From NCBI GenBank assembly GCA_963728145.1, contig CAVSJA010000007.1:372001-436000 (forward strand): a stretch of 64,000 nt of DNA, in the 5' to 3' direction. The position numbers and the translations under genes were made by a program. Below are positions 44,058 through 53,728 of the stretch, piece after piece (positions within the stretch are counted from its first letter, which is position 1; every line of letters begins with the position of its first letter). The notes under the pieces were generated by a model. That model searched no databases. It was given only the letters and a program-made list of their open reading frames with translations, and was not told the DNA's origin. This stretch comes from CAVSJA01 sp963728145 (GTDB lineage: Bacteria > Bacteroidota > Bacteroidia > Chitinophagales > Chitinophagaceae).

Positions 44058-47000
44058 TAAAATTTGATATTTAAGTTTATGCCTATGCCCCTGGTACTGG
44101 GAACTCCAGGTGATTCAAGGCCGATCATGTTATCAACACCATAACCCACTGTTTCCGGATCTATATTGTCCACCCATTTTTTTATGATCAGGATATTGCT
44201 TCCGACCAAATCAAGTTTAAGTCCTTTTATTGGCCACTTTGCTGGAATGTATTTGGTAAGATCATAACCAAGCGTCACCTGGCGAACCTTCCAGTACCCG
44301 GCGTCATAGATAACTGATTCAACAATTTGTTGTGAACGTAAATGTTCCCAATAAGTTTGTACAGCTGCCTGGGCAGTATTTGTGCCTCCGGCCTGGTTAA
44401 CGCCATCACCGGTAACAAAACCTGTTTCACGTCCTTGCAATGTCCTTGTATGCAAACCGTGCCGTATAGCATTGAAATTTGTACCGGAAAGCAACTTGTG
44501 ACCGAGTTTATAGTCGATGAGCACGGTAAGATTGAGTCCTTTGTAGTTAAAGGTGTTGAGAAATCCGCCCACCCATTTGGGTAAGCCACTTCCAAATAAA
44601 ACAAAATCGGGTGTACGTAAGGGTAAGCCATTGCTTTGGAAGACCATTTGTCCCTTGTCGCTTCTTGAATATCCAAATCCTGCGATCTGGCCCATTTCTT
44701 CGCCAACAACCACTCTCACTTCCCCGTTGAATGGATGCGTGCCAATAGTAGCTCTTTCGCCGGGCTTGCTGGTAGCTATGCTAACTACCTCGGTGATATT
44801 GTAAGAAGTGTTTGCTGATATGTCCCATCTGAAATTCCTGTTTTCTACAATTGCCACAGATACTAATGCTTCAAAACCCCGGTTCCAACTTTCACCACTA
44901 TTGATTCTTGTATTCACGAAACCTGAAGCATCCGATATCTGTACTGTGAAGATCTGGTCAATCGTTGTCTTCTTGTAAAATGCCAGGTCAAGACTAACCC
45001 TGCTTTTGAATAGTCTCAATTCCAATCCCACTTCAAATTCTTTAACCGTCATCGGTCTTAGATCAGGATTTGGCAAAGTAGCTCCGCTGGTTCCGACCGT
45101 GACGGGTGTACCAACCGGGTTGTTTATTGGATTTGCATTTATACTATAGAACAATTGGTCCGCATATGGGCCAACGTCGCCGTCACTTCCCACTTCAGCA
45201 TATCCGGCTCTGATTTTTCCATATGACAACCAGGGAAGTGCATCGCCCAATGTTTCTGAGAAGATATAAGAACCGGAAACCGATGGATAAAGGACGCCCA
45301 TATTCTCTTCCGACAAAGTAGAGAACCAATCTTTTCTTATAGTTCCATTCAAATAAAATGTTCGCTTCCATCCAACTTCTGCAGAACCATAGAGAGAATT
45401 AACTCCGAATTCAAAAAGATTATAAGTTGGATTCTTTGCTCTACCGTTTTGTACAGTATAAAGTCCTCTTACAACAAAGTCTGTTACCTGTGTATTATTT
45501 ATATCAAGGCGATTCCGACGTTGGTTACCACCGGCTGTGAGTGTAACATCAAAGTCTCCAAATGTTTTTGTTGCGCTTGTTAAGAAATCCAAATTCGTTT
45601 CCCTGCTTCGGCGATTTTCCTGGGTAAATACCCCATTTACAAATCCTACCGGGGCTGCTGCACGGGAAGCGTGACCTGTTGGAAAGTTATTTACATCTTC
45701 ATCACGGCTATAGTAATCCTGTCCCAAGCGACCCTGGACCCACCACCAATCCAGTATATTGTATTTAACAGATACATTTCCAAAAATCCGGTCTCTTTTT
45801 ATAATATGAAATTGTTCCGCCAAAATCCAATAGGGATTCGTACGATTCATGAACCGGGAATAGATATATTCATTACCGGCTGCATTGTATTTGTTTTCGT
45901 TCAACACAGTTAATGGCATCGTATTGGACATTGCCATTAAAGTGGTAGGGATTGAATTATCCTGGTTAGCGATATTCGGCGGGTTTTCGTTCTTCTCATT
46001 TGAATAGTTGATATTTCCTGCAAAGCTTAGCTTATCAGAGAGATTATAATTGAATCCAAGATTCACAATCTTTCTGTTGAATTCGTTATTTGGAGTAATC
46101 CCCTTATTGTCTGTATTATTCAAAGAAAGATGCAGACCACCTTTTTCACCAAGGCTCTCGAATGAAACAGTATTGGAGAAATTTGAACCGTTTCTGTAAA
46201 ACTCCTTTATGCGGCTTCCCTGTGCTACATACGGTACGCTTAAGTTATTAAACAGTATATGCGTCATCCCCGGCGTAATTTTTTCTCCAAATGACCATTG
46301 GCCAGATGTAGGATTTGCTGTAGTTGGACGTACACCGCCTTCTCCCTGTCCGTATGCACTTTGATACTCTGTAAAGTCGAGTGGTGTTTCGCTCATGTAA
46401 TTGGAGTTGATGCTTACACCAATACCCTTGCTTTTGCCCTTGGTCTTGGTTGTAATCATGATTACTCCATTGGAAGCGCGGCTGCCATAAAGTGCTGCCG
46501 CTGGTGCACCTTTCAATACGGTCATACTTTCTATATCATCAGGATTGATGCTGGCCAATCCATCGCCGCCATCTGCATATACGCCGCCCCCGTTAACACC
46601 AACTGTATTATTATTGAAATTGCTGTTGTCGATAGGGATACCATTAATTACAATAAGCGGACTGCCTCCACCTGTGATAGCAGATTGACCGCGAATACGA
46701 ATTTTAGAAGTACCTGCAGGACCGGTACCCAGGGTTGTGATATTCAAACCCGCTACTTTTCCCTGCAATGAATTGAGCGGATTGGCTGTTCTGTTCACAC
46801 TGAGTTCTTCGGGCTTAACATTCGTAGCCGAATACCCAATACTTCTTGTTTGCTTGCTGATACCTAATGCAGTGATCACAACTGCATCAAGGGCGGCAGA
46901 GTCTGTCGTTAGCATAACGTCTATCACGCTTCTTCCATTGACAGATTCTTCCAGGGTGAGATAACCAACATAACTAAAGATCAGCGTAGAATTACCCCCT

Positions 47001-47215
47001 GCACCGACGTTGTAGTTGCCGGATTCATTGGTAGTGGTTCCAACAGTCGTACCTTTAACAGTAACCGAAACTCCGGAAAGTTTTTTCCCGGTTCCGTCCG
47101 ATACTGATCCTGTAACTGTTTGTGAGTATGCTTTAGTGGCGCAAAAAAAGAGAAATGACGCAAGCAGCAGTTTGGTGAAGCCTGAATTGAATACAGGCTT
47201 TCGATTTTCTCTCAT
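44057..47215 (-). CDS. SusC/RagA TonB-linked outer-membrane transporter
   Basis: 1052 residues: signal peptide (LLLASFLFFCATKAYSQ), carboxypeptidase-regulatory-like domain (VTGSVSDGTGKKLSGVSVTVKG), the plug with the SusC signature (RGQSAITGGGSPLIVINGIP and MTVLKGAPAAALYGSRASNGVI) and a 22-strand barrel ending GIGINLNIKF. It imports a glycan or sugar derivative with SusD using TonB energy. It opens the minus-strand unit SusC-SusD-dehydratase, divergent from the AraC regulator. Confidence 0.95.
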   Translation of the reverse strand: MRENRKPVFNSGFTKLLLASFLFFCATKAYSQTVTGSVSDGTGKKLSGVSVTVKGTTVGTTTNESGNYNVGAGGNSTLIFSYVGYLTLEESVNGRSVIDVMLTTDSAALDAVVITALGISKQTRSIGYSATNVKPEELSVNRTANPLNSLQGKVAGLNITTLGTGPAGTSKIRIRGQSAITGGGSPLIVINGIPIDNSNFNNNTVGVNGGGVYADGGDGLASINPDDIESMTVLKGAPAAALYGSRASNGVIMITTKTKGKSKGIGVSINSNYMSETPLDFTEYQSAYGQGEGGVRPTTANPTSGQWSFGEKITPGMTHILFNNLSVPYVAQGSRIKEFYRNGSNFSNTVSFESLGEKGGLHLSLNNTDNKGITPNNEFNRKIVNLGFNYNLSDKLSFAGNINYSNEKNENPPNIANQDNSIPTTLMAMSNTMPLTVLNENKYNAAGNEYIYSRFMNRTNPYWILAEQFHIIKRDRIFGNVSVKYNILDWWWVQGRLGQDYYSRDEDVNNFPTGHASRAAAPVGFVNGVFTQENRRSRETNLDFLTSATKTFGDFDVTLTAGGNQRRNRLDINNTQVTDFVVRGLYTVQNGRAKNPTYNLFEFGVNSLYGSAEVGWKRTFYLNGTIRKDWFSTLSEENMGVLYPSVSGSYIFSETLGDALPWLSYGKIRAGYAEVGSDGDVGPYADQLFYSINANPINNPVGTPVTVGTSGATLPNPDLRPMTVKEFEVGLELRLFKSRVSLDLAFYKKTTIDQIFTVQISDASGFVNTRINSGESWNRGFEALVSVAIVENRNFRWDISANTSYNITEVVSIATSKPGERATIGTHPFNGEVRVVVGEEMGQIAGFGYSRSDKGQMVFQSNGLPLRTPDFVLFGSGLPKWVGGFLNTFNYKGLNLTVLIDYKLGHKLLSGTNFNAIRHGLHTRTLQGRETGFVTGDGVNQAGGTNTAQAAVQTYWEHLRSQQIVESVIYDAGYWKVRQVTLGYDLTKYIPAKWPIKGLKLDLVGSNILIIKKWVDNIDPETVGYGVDNMIGLESPGVPSTRGIGINLNIKF

Positions 47216-47464
47216 AAAGCAAGTCGTTTTGGTGAAGAAATTTTGTTATAACAAAATCGTTTGAATCCGACTGTTTTTTTACAATATATTGAAAGTATCT
47301 ATACTGACAAACAAAAACTTCCATTAAAGGCCACCGTTGAATTTTGTACCATTAGATGGAAGAAATTCACTTTCTTTATACACATGAATTATTGATATAT
47401 AATTCTCCCGCTGCGAAACGCAAATGCGTTTTAAAGCAGGAGGACCACAACCGGCGATGCTTGC
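47216..47464. promoter_or_regulatory. Divergent regulatory region of the sugar-acid locus
   Basis: 249 bases between the start of the SusC gene (minus) and the AraC-type regulator (plus). It should hold promoters for both units and the regulator's operator. It contains an inverted repeat TTTTGTTATAACAAAA (47243-47258), a plausible regulator-binding palindrome. No unambiguous TAnnTTTG box was seen. Confidence 0.45.
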
Positions 47465-48355
47465 ATGAATCAATTTGTACTTCAGCAGGGTAATTCAAAA
47501 GAATTGCGGCCCTTTCCGCATATTTTTGAGCTGGGCATCAAGAAGAATATATCTATACAGTTGGATTCGTTCAGGGTAAGTTCTGCAGGCGGCATCAGGA
47601 TCTATAATGTAATGGAAGGAAAATTTGAGTGGTGTATTAATCATCAACATCATGTGCTTTTTCCTGGCGATGTAGCTTTAATACTTCCTGATCAGGCGTT
47701 CGGTAGCGAGAATGGAGTGCTGGGTATCGGTTCTTTTTCATGGATACACCTGAGCACTCAAAAGTTGGAGAGCGGGGAAATAATTACCGGAAAATGGAGT
47801 AGCCTTTCTGAAAATGAAAGTCTTGCCATAGGAAAAATTTTGCAATTGAATGTTTCTCCCGTTTTGCTCAAATTCAATGAAGCAGGTCGAATACTCAAGA
47901 ACATACAAATAGAATTGTTTAGCCAGGAGATCGGTTATCATGCCAGTGTTAATCATTTGATCGATGAATTGTTTATACAAATAACAAGGCATTTAACCCG
48001 GCAAAGCAATCCGGGCCGTGACTTTCCAAAGTCATTTATGAACCTGGAGCAAACCTTAAGGCGAAATCTTTCACATCAATGGACAGTGGAGGAAATGGCT
48101 GCCTTGGTTGGATTGGGAACCACACTATTCAATGAAAAAGTGAAAAACTATTCAGGGTTTTCTCCAATTAATTACCTGATTAATATCCGTATTTCGGAAG
48201 CTATCAAATTATTGAAGCGACCGGGGATCAGCCTTACTGATATTGCACTGGATACAGGCTTTTATTCATCGCAACACTTTTCAACAACCTTTAAAAAATT
48301 AACTGGCTATACACCCAGTGAATTCAGAAAAAATCATTTGCACGAGAAAAAATAA
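47465..48355 (+). CDS. AraC-family transcriptional regulator
   Basis: 296 residues. The N-terminal cupin-like sensor domain (about 1-150: YNVMEGKFEWCINHQHHVLFPGDVALI) is joined to a C-terminal AraC DNA-binding domain with two helix-turn-helix units (TVEEMAALVGLGTTLFNEKVKNYSG; SLTDIALDTGFYSSQHFSTTFKKLTGYTPSEFR). The sensor probably binds a sugar or sugar acid. Its position between the two divergent units makes it the likely local regulator. The kinase gene follows within 50 bases. Confidence 0.9.
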   Translation: MNQFVLQQGNSKELRPFPHIFELGIKKNISIQLDSFRVSSAGGIRIYNVMEGKFEWCINHQHHVLFPGDVALILPDQAFGSENGVLGIGSFSWIHLSTQKLESGEIITGKWSSLSENESLAIGKILQLNVSPVLLKFNEAGRILKNIQIELFSQEIGYHASVNHLIDELFIQITRHLTRQSNPGRDFPKSFMNLEQTLRRNLSHQWTVEEMAALVGLGTTLFNEKVKNYSGFSPINYLINIRISEAIKLLKRPGISLTDIALDTGFYSSQHFSTTFKKLTGYTPSEFRKNHLHEKK

Positions 48356-48403
48356 AAAATGTATGAGCCACCTGGCCTATTAATAATAAGTAAAGACAGA
48401 CAA

Positions 48404-49969
48404 ATGAAAAGCATTATCACCATCGAAATAGGAACAAATGCCGTAAGGGTATATGCATTTGATCTGGAAGGGAATGTAATTGGGTCACTGAAATGTTATA
48501 TTCCTACTTTTCATCCTGAACCTGAATGTAGCGAGCAGGATCCGGAGCAAATCTTTATTACAATGTTATACGTTCTAAAGAATCTCCTGAATGAAAAGAT
48601 ACGTCCGAAGAAATATAAAGTAGAATGCATATGTTTCAGTTCTTCCATGCATAGCGTACTGGCGGTTGACAAAAACGGTAATCCCTTAGGTAATGCTATT
48701 ACCTGGGCCGATAATCGGGCGAATAAGGAAGCGCAGCAATTAAAAAATTCTTCACTGGGCAAAAGCATTTACAATGCTACGGGCACACCCTTGCATCCAA
48801 TGTCGCCGTTAACGAAAATTTCGTGGTTCAAAAACAGCGACAAAGAACGCTTTCATCAGACCGCCAAGTTCTTATCCATTAAAAGTTATATCATACAGCA
48901 ACTTACTGGCGAATGCCTGATAGATTACAGCATTGCTTCCGCTACGGGCTTGTTGAATATACACAAGATCGAATGGGAAAAGGATGCATTGGATTTTGCA
49001 GGCATTACTACAGACATGTTACCTGAATTGACACCTGTTTTTGCTTCTGCAGGTAAATTGAAAAAAGCCTATCAAATTTCTCTTGGTTTGTCAGCCGACA
49101 CGAAAATAATTGTCGGGTCAAGCGATGGTTGCATGGCGATATTGGGTGATGGTGTTAATGAAGAAGGCAGGGCGACAATTACTATTGAAGACAGCGGAGC
49201 CGTAAGGGTAATGGGTGGAAAAGTATTGCAGGATGAAAGAAGAAGATTCTTCAATTACCTGCTTACCGAGAATTGTTATGTATCAGGTGGTCCTACTAAT
49301 AATGGGGGAGTTGTATTCGATTGGTTTACCCGTCAGTTTGGTGATTTTAAAAATCCATTCGACATAGATCAAAGTATGGAGGAACTGATTGTTGAAGCTT
49401 CCAAGGTTCCCGTTGGATCAGATGGTTTGCTTTTCCTTCCTTATCTTCTCGGAGAAAGAGCTCCAATTTGGAATGCCAATGCGAGAGGAATGTATTTTGG
49501 TCTCAACATCAAACATGAAAGAAAACATTTTGTAAGGGCAACTATCGAAGGTATATTGTATGAAATATTCAGCATCGGTAAAACACTGGAAGAACATCGT
49601 AACATAAAAAGTCTTTCCATCAACGGAAGTTTTGGTACGATTCCCTTTTGTACGCAAACGATTGCTGACATGTTTAATAAGCCTGTGCGACTGCGACCCA
49701 ATTTCCATAGTGTAAGTTTTGGTGCCTTTCTCGTTGCAGCCACTGAAATGGGTATCTACAAATCCCTTGATGAAGCAGCGCAGAAAGTCGAGTTGCCTGA
49801 TGAGTATAAACCCCAGAAGCAAAACCATTCTATTTATGCAGGTTATTTTGATGTGTTTGAAAAACTAAGTGTCAGTTTATACGATCAATTCGAAGCGATT
49901 GCAGAGCTGCAGCATAGACATTCAACAACACTTAAACGAGAAGAGGCTCTTGCTATTAAAAAAGCCTGA
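48404..49969 (+). CDS. FGGY-family carbohydrate kinase, gluconokinase-like
   Basis: 521 residues from the ATG at 48404 (MKSIITIEIGTNAVRVYAFD), which matches the FGGY N-terminal ATP motif; the in-frame ATG at 48359 adds an unlikely leader. WADNRANKEAQ, TGTPLHPMSPLTKISWF, NNGGVVFDWFTRQFG and LLGERAPIWNANARGMYFGL are typical of the gluconate kinase group. It phosphorylates a sugar or sugar acid in the cytoplasm. It sits nine bases upstream of the RraA-type gene in the same operon. The exact substrate is inferred. Confidence 0.82.
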   Translation: MKSIITIEIGTNAVRVYAFDLEGNVIGSLKCYIPTFHPEPECSEQDPEQIFITMLYVLKNLLNEKIRPKKYKVECICFSSSMHSVLAVDKNGNPLGNAITWADNRANKEAQQLKNSSLGKSIYNATGTPLHPMSPLTKISWFKNSDKERFHQTAKFLSIKSYIIQQLTGECLIDYSIASATGLLNIHKIEWEKDALDFAGITTDMLPELTPVFASAGKLKKAYQISLGLSADTKIIVGSSDGCMAILGDGVNEEGRATITIEDSGAVRVMGGKVLQDERRRFFNYLLTENCYVSGGPTNNGGVVFDWFTRQFGDFKNPFDIDQSMEELIVEASKVPVGSDGLLFLPYLLGERAPIWNANARGMYFGLNIKHERKHFVRATIEGILYEIFSIGKTLEEHRNIKSLSINGSFGTIPFCTQTIADMFNKPVRLRPNFHSVSFGAFLVAATEMGIYKSLDEAAQKVELPDEYKPQKQNHSIYAGYFDVFEKLSVSLYDQFEAIAELQHRHSTTLKREEALAIKKA

Positions 49970-49995
49970 TATTATTAATGAAATATATCAATTGT

Positions 49996-50922
49996 ATGAA
50001 AAAGAAACTTCTGGTTTTTATTATCGTAATGTTTGCGTTTATCTCCGGTTATTCGCAACAGGTTACTTTGACTGTAGAACAGATAAAAGGGTATACTCCT
50101 GAATGGAAAGGAGAACGAAGTGCCGACGGAAGGCCTAAAGTGCCGGACAATTTATTGCAACGATTAAAGAAGGTTCGGCTCGAAGAAGCATGGGGCATAC
50201 TGCGTAATAAGGGATATCAAAACCAGTTTGAAGGCGATTGGATGGTTCTATTTCCTGATTCGGCGATGACAGGTAGAGTAGTAACTGCTCAGTATCTACC
50301 ATTGCGGCCTGACTACGACAAAATAATGAAAGACATTGGTAAGAACGAAAAACGAATTGGTGCTACGAATTCATGGCCAATCGATGTATTGAAAGACGGG
50401 GATGTTTATGTGGCCGATAGTTATGGAAAAATTGCAGATGGTACATTGATCGGCGATAACCTGGGCAATGCCATTTATGCAAAATCACATCGGGGCGTGA
50501 TCTTTTATGGTTCTGTCAGAGACGCGGAAGGTCTTTCAGAAATCAATGGGTTCAATGCCTGGACTAAAGGTTATGATCCTTCATATATACAACAGATGAT
50601 GCTCGGCGGTATTAATGTTCCTATTCGAATTGGAAGAGCAACCGTTTTACCGGGAGATGTTGTACTCGCTAAGAAAGGTGGCGTTGTTTTTATTCCTGCA
50701 CATCTTTTGGAAGAAGTTCTAATAAATGCCGAATTCATTGCATTGAGAGATGCTTTTGGTCATCAACGACTGCGGGAAGGAAAATATACACCCGGACAAA
50801 TTGACACGCAATGGACAGATGAGATCAAAAAAGATTTTTTGAAATGGCTGGATGATAATCCCGGTAAACTGCCGATGTCGAGAGCTGAGTTGGATAAGTT
50901 TATGAAGGATCGTAGCTGGTGA
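49996..50922 (+). CDS. Exported RraA/HMG-aldolase family protein
   Basis: 308 residues from the ATG at 49996, which begins a clear signal peptide (MKKKLLVFIIVMFAFISGYSQ); an in-frame ATG at 49978 is possible. The mature part begins LTVEQIKGYTPEWKGERSADGRPKV. The RraA fold motif is present: GDNLGNAIYAKSHRG followed by SVRD, the GD-x(~20)-RD arrangement that binds Mg and pyruvate in 4-hydroxy-4-methyl-2-oxoglutarate aldolases. PIRIGRATVLPGDVVLAKKGGVVFIPAH follows. Aldolase chemistry is inferred. The signal peptide implies it acts outside the cytoplasm, unlike classical RraA. A truncated relative lies at 53729. Confidence 0.8.
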   Translation: MKKKLLVFIIVMFAFISGYSQQVTLTVEQIKGYTPEWKGERSADGRPKVPDNLLQRLKKVRLEEAWGILRNKGYQNQFEGDWMVLFPDSAMTGRVVTAQYLPLRPDYDKIMKDIGKNEKRIGATNSWPIDVLKDGDVYVADSYGKIADGTLIGDNLGNAIYAKSHRGVIFYGSVRDAEGLSEINGFNAWTKGYDPSYIQQMMLGGINVPIRIGRATVLPGDVVLAKKGGVVFIPAHLLEEVLINAEFIALRDAFGHQRLREGKYTPGQIDTQWTDEIKKDFLKWLDDNPGKLPMSRAELDKFMKDRSW

Positions 50923-50953
50923 ATGCCTGCCCGCCGTAGCGAAGCGGAGGAGG

Positions 50954-51015
50954 GGTGAGTGGTGAGTGGTGAATGGTGAATAGGCAATAGGCAAAAGGCA
51001 AAGGGCAAAGGGCAA
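50954..51015. repeat. Composite heptad array (GGTGAGT words then AGGCAAT words)
   Basis: Four GGTGAGT/GGTGAAT words run directly into five AGGCAAT/AGGCAAA/GGGCAAA words. It joins the word families seen separately at 34.58 kb and 3.90 kb. GCCGTAG...GCGGAGGAGG motifs flank it on both sides (near 50935 and 51025). Confidence 0.75.
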
Positions 51016-51093
51016 GACGTGTCCGCCGTAGGGCAGCGGAGGAGGAGGCGAAGAGCAAACTGTATAAAATATTAATTAAAAAAACTAACTATT

Positions 51094-52563
51094 ATGACAC
51101 CGTCGCAAAAATTTCTTGCAAAATTCAATTTGAAAGAAAGAGAAAACGAAGTGAACGCGGTAGAAGATCATGAAAATAGTCGTCGCTCGTTTTTGAAAAA
51201 ATCAACATTAGGTGGGATTGCACTGGGAGGAGCATTGTTTGGTGCTCCAATTGAAGAATTGATTGCGCAAAGTACGCAAAAGGTGAGTCGCTATTCGGGG
51301 CCAGCCGATCTGAAGATTACGGATATGCGATACTGTGTTACAACGGTATTGGGTCGTACGGCGATCATACGTATTGATACCAACCAGGGTGTATATGGAT
51401 TAGGCGAAGTGAGAGATGGCGCTGATCCGCGTTATGCGTTAATGCTGAAGAGTCGCATACTTGGTTTGAATCCATGCAATGTTGAAATGGTTTTTAAAGC
51501 AACCAAGCAATTTGGAGGACAGGCTCGTGCAGCAGGCGGGGTATGCGCGGTTGAAATGGCTTTATGGGATATCTGTGGTAAAGTATATAACGTGCCGGCC
51601 TTTCAGTTGTTGGGTGGTCGATATAGAGATTCTGTCAGAATATACGCGGATACGCCCGAATCACAGGATCTGGAAGAATTCAAAAGAAAAGTAAAATATA
51701 GAACGGTTGACCAGGGTTATAGCTGGTTAAAGATGGATGTGTCTATTGGAGTGTTGAGAAATATTCCAGATACATTAGTGAACGCTAAATTCTGGGGTCC
51801 TGCACTTCAGCAATGGCAGGGAGATTACATGTCTTATGCTAATACAAAACATCCATTCACAGGTATCCAAATAACCGAAAAGGGTTTAGATATTTTGGCG
51901 CAGCGCGTTTCAGATGTACGTGCCGTAGTCGGAAACGAAATACCACTATCGACGGATCATTATGGACATTTTGATATGAATAATATGATCCGGCTTGGAA
52001 GAGCATTGGAAAAGTATCGTCTTGCCTGGTTGGAAGATATGGTGCCCTGGCAGTATACACGACAACACAAGACGATCAGCGACGCACTGGAAACCCCAAC
52101 GCTTACTGGAGAAGACATTTATTTACTTGAACACTTCAAACCGCTGATCGATGATCACGCTGTTGATATAGTACATCCAGACCTTGCCTCTTCAGGCGGA
52201 TTGTTGGAAACAAAACGAATTGGTGATTATGCAGAGGAAAAGGGAATTGCGATGGCAATGCACCAGGCCGGTACACCTGTTTCATACATGGCCAGCGTGC
52301 ATTGTGCAGCTGCAACGCAAAATTTTCTTGCACTGGAACACCATTCAGTTGATCTGCCATGGTGGGAGGGCCTGGTGAAAACAACTGACGGAAGAAAATT
52401 AGTTGACAAAGGTTTTGCTCCTGTACCGCTCACTGCCCCCGGATTGGGTATTGAACTGAATGAGGAAGAATTGAAGAAACATCTTCATCCCAGCGATAAA
52501 ACTTATTTCGCTCCAACACCGGAATGGAATGATAAAAGATCGCACGATAGGGAATGGAGTTAG
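51094..52563 (+). CDS. Tat-exported enolase-superfamily protein (mandelate racemase type acid-sugar dehydratase)
   Basis: 489 residues. A twin-arginine signal (SRRSFLKKSTLGGIALGGAL, about residues 28-47) follows a 27-residue n-region. Enolase-superfamily elements: capping domain VLGRTAIIRIDTNQGVYGLGEVRDG, the Lys in WLKMDVS (second strand), and metal ligands in PLSTDHYGHFD, WLEDMVPW and TLTGEDIYLLE, with the likely catalytic His in AMHQAGTPV. This pattern fits the mandelate-racemase subgroup, which dehydrates sugar acids. Export through Tat in folded form fits a metal enzyme. It is the third gene of the plus-strand unit. Confidence 0.82.
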   Translation: MTPSQKFLAKFNLKERENEVNAVEDHENSRRSFLKKSTLGGIALGGALFGAPIEELIAQSTQKVSRYSGPADLKITDMRYCVTTVLGRTAIIRIDTNQGVYGLGEVRDGADPRYALMLKSRILGLNPCNVEMVFKATKQFGGQARAAGGVCAVEMALWDICGKVYNVPAFQLLGGRYRDSVRIYADTPESQDLEEFKRKVKYRTVDQGYSWLKMDVSIGVLRNIPDTLVNAKFWGPALQQWQGDYMSYANTKHPFTGIQITEKGLDILAQRVSDVRAVVGNEIPLSTDHYGHFDMNNMIRLGRALEKYRLAWLEDMVPWQYTRQHKTISDALETPTLTGEDIYLLEHFKPLIDDHAVDIVHPDLASSGGLLETKRIGDYAEEKGIAMAMHQAGTPVSYMASVHCAAATQNFLALEHHSVDLPWWEGLVKTTDGRKLVDKGFAPVPLTAPGLGIELNEEELKKHLHPSDKTYFAPTPEWNDKRSHDREWS

Positions 52564-52584
52564 TAAACAAAAATCATTTACGAT

Positions 52585-53700
52585 ATGTTTAATCGTTCTT
52601 ATGCTTTTTATAGCTTATCGGTTGGCTGCCTTGTGTTATGGATTATTCTAACGGTAATGGGCAATCATAATTGGGCTGGATGGTTTTTGAGTCTATTCTT
52701 TGTGGGGCTGGCATTTGCATTTCGTAGCAAAAAGTTATTGAAGGGTCTTTTCTTCACCTTGATCATTTTTGCCGCAGTAACTATAGCGATGTATCATCCG
52801 GGTTATTTTCAGGAATGGGGTGGATTTAAATTAAGCAATTTGATTATTCCGTTGATACAAATTATCATGTTTGGCATGGGTACTTCGATGAGCTTAAATG
52901 ATTTTGCCGGTGTGATCAAAACACCCAAGGGCGTTCTGATTGGTGTAGGTAGCCAATTTATAATTATGCCAATGCTTGGGTTTACACTGGCATCAATGAC
53001 TAATTTTTCTCCTGAAATAGCTGCAGGAATTGTTTTGATCGGATGCTCCCCAAGTGGTCTTGCTTCCAATGTTATGTCTTATCTCGCGAAAGCCAATCTC
53101 GCGCTATCGATCACAGTTACCGGTATCACTACCCTTATGGCTCCTTTTGTTACACCAGTATTGATGAAACTGTTAGCAGGTGCGTTAGTTGAAATCGATG
53201 TTTTAAAAATGATGTGGGATATCATAAAGATGATCATTATACCAATTGGTGCAGGGTTGATATTTAATAAAATTCTACATGGAAAGTCACAATGGCTGGA
53301 TAAAGCGATGCCGATAGTTTCGATGGCCGGAATTGCGTTTATCATTACCATTATAACCGCTGCCGGAAGAGAAAGTCTGTTAACCATTGGCCCAGCCTTG
53401 GTTGGTGTCGTTTTAGTGCACAACATGTTCGGTTATCTTCTTGGCTATTGGTCAGGCCGTCTTTTCAGAATGCCGGAACGCGATTGCCGCACAATTGCCT
53501 TAGAAGTAGGAATGCAAAATGCAGGGCTTGCTTCAGGTATTGCCAAAGAGATGGGAAGAATTGCCACAATTGGATTAGCCGCCGCAGTATTTGGTCCATT
53601 AATGAATATTACCGGCTCAACATTAGCAAGCTGGTGGCATAACCGGCAACCTGGCGGCGTACCAGAATCAAAGGAGAAAGAATTGGTGACAGCAAAATAA
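52585..53700 (+). CDS. BASS-family (SBF) sodium-coupled transporter
   Basis: 371 residues with about ten membrane helices. Family motifs: LIQIIMFGMGTSMSLNDFAGV, the VLIGCSPSGLASNVMSYLAKANLALS stretch (the sodium-binding core) and ALEVGMQNAGLASGIAKEM. The first ~70 residues hold two extra helices. BASS proteins import organic acids such as bile acids, pyruvate, 2-keto acids or pantoate. Here it starts 21 bases after the Tat-exported enzyme, so it probably brings in a product made in the periplasm. The substrate is inference. Confidence 0.85.
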   Translation: MFNRSYAFYSLSVGCLVLWIILTVMGNHNWAGWFLSLFFVGLAFAFRSKKLLKGLFFTLIIFAAVTIAMYHPGYFQEWGGFKLSNLIIPLIQIIMFGMGTSMSLNDFAGVIKTPKGVLIGVGSQFIIMPMLGFTLASMTNFSPEIAAGIVLIGCSPSGLASNVMSYLAKANLALSITVTGITTLMAPFVTPVLMKLLAGALVEIDVLKMMWDIIKMIIIPIGAGLIFNKILHGKSQWLDKAMPIVSMAGIAFIITIITAAGRESLLTIGPALVGVVLVHNMFGYLLGYWSGRLFRMPERDCRTIALEVGMQNAGLASGIAKEMGRIATIGLAAAVFGPLMNITGSTLASWWHNRQPGGVPESKEKELVTAK

Positions 53701-53728
53701 AAATATATCATCGTTAAAATCAAATATT

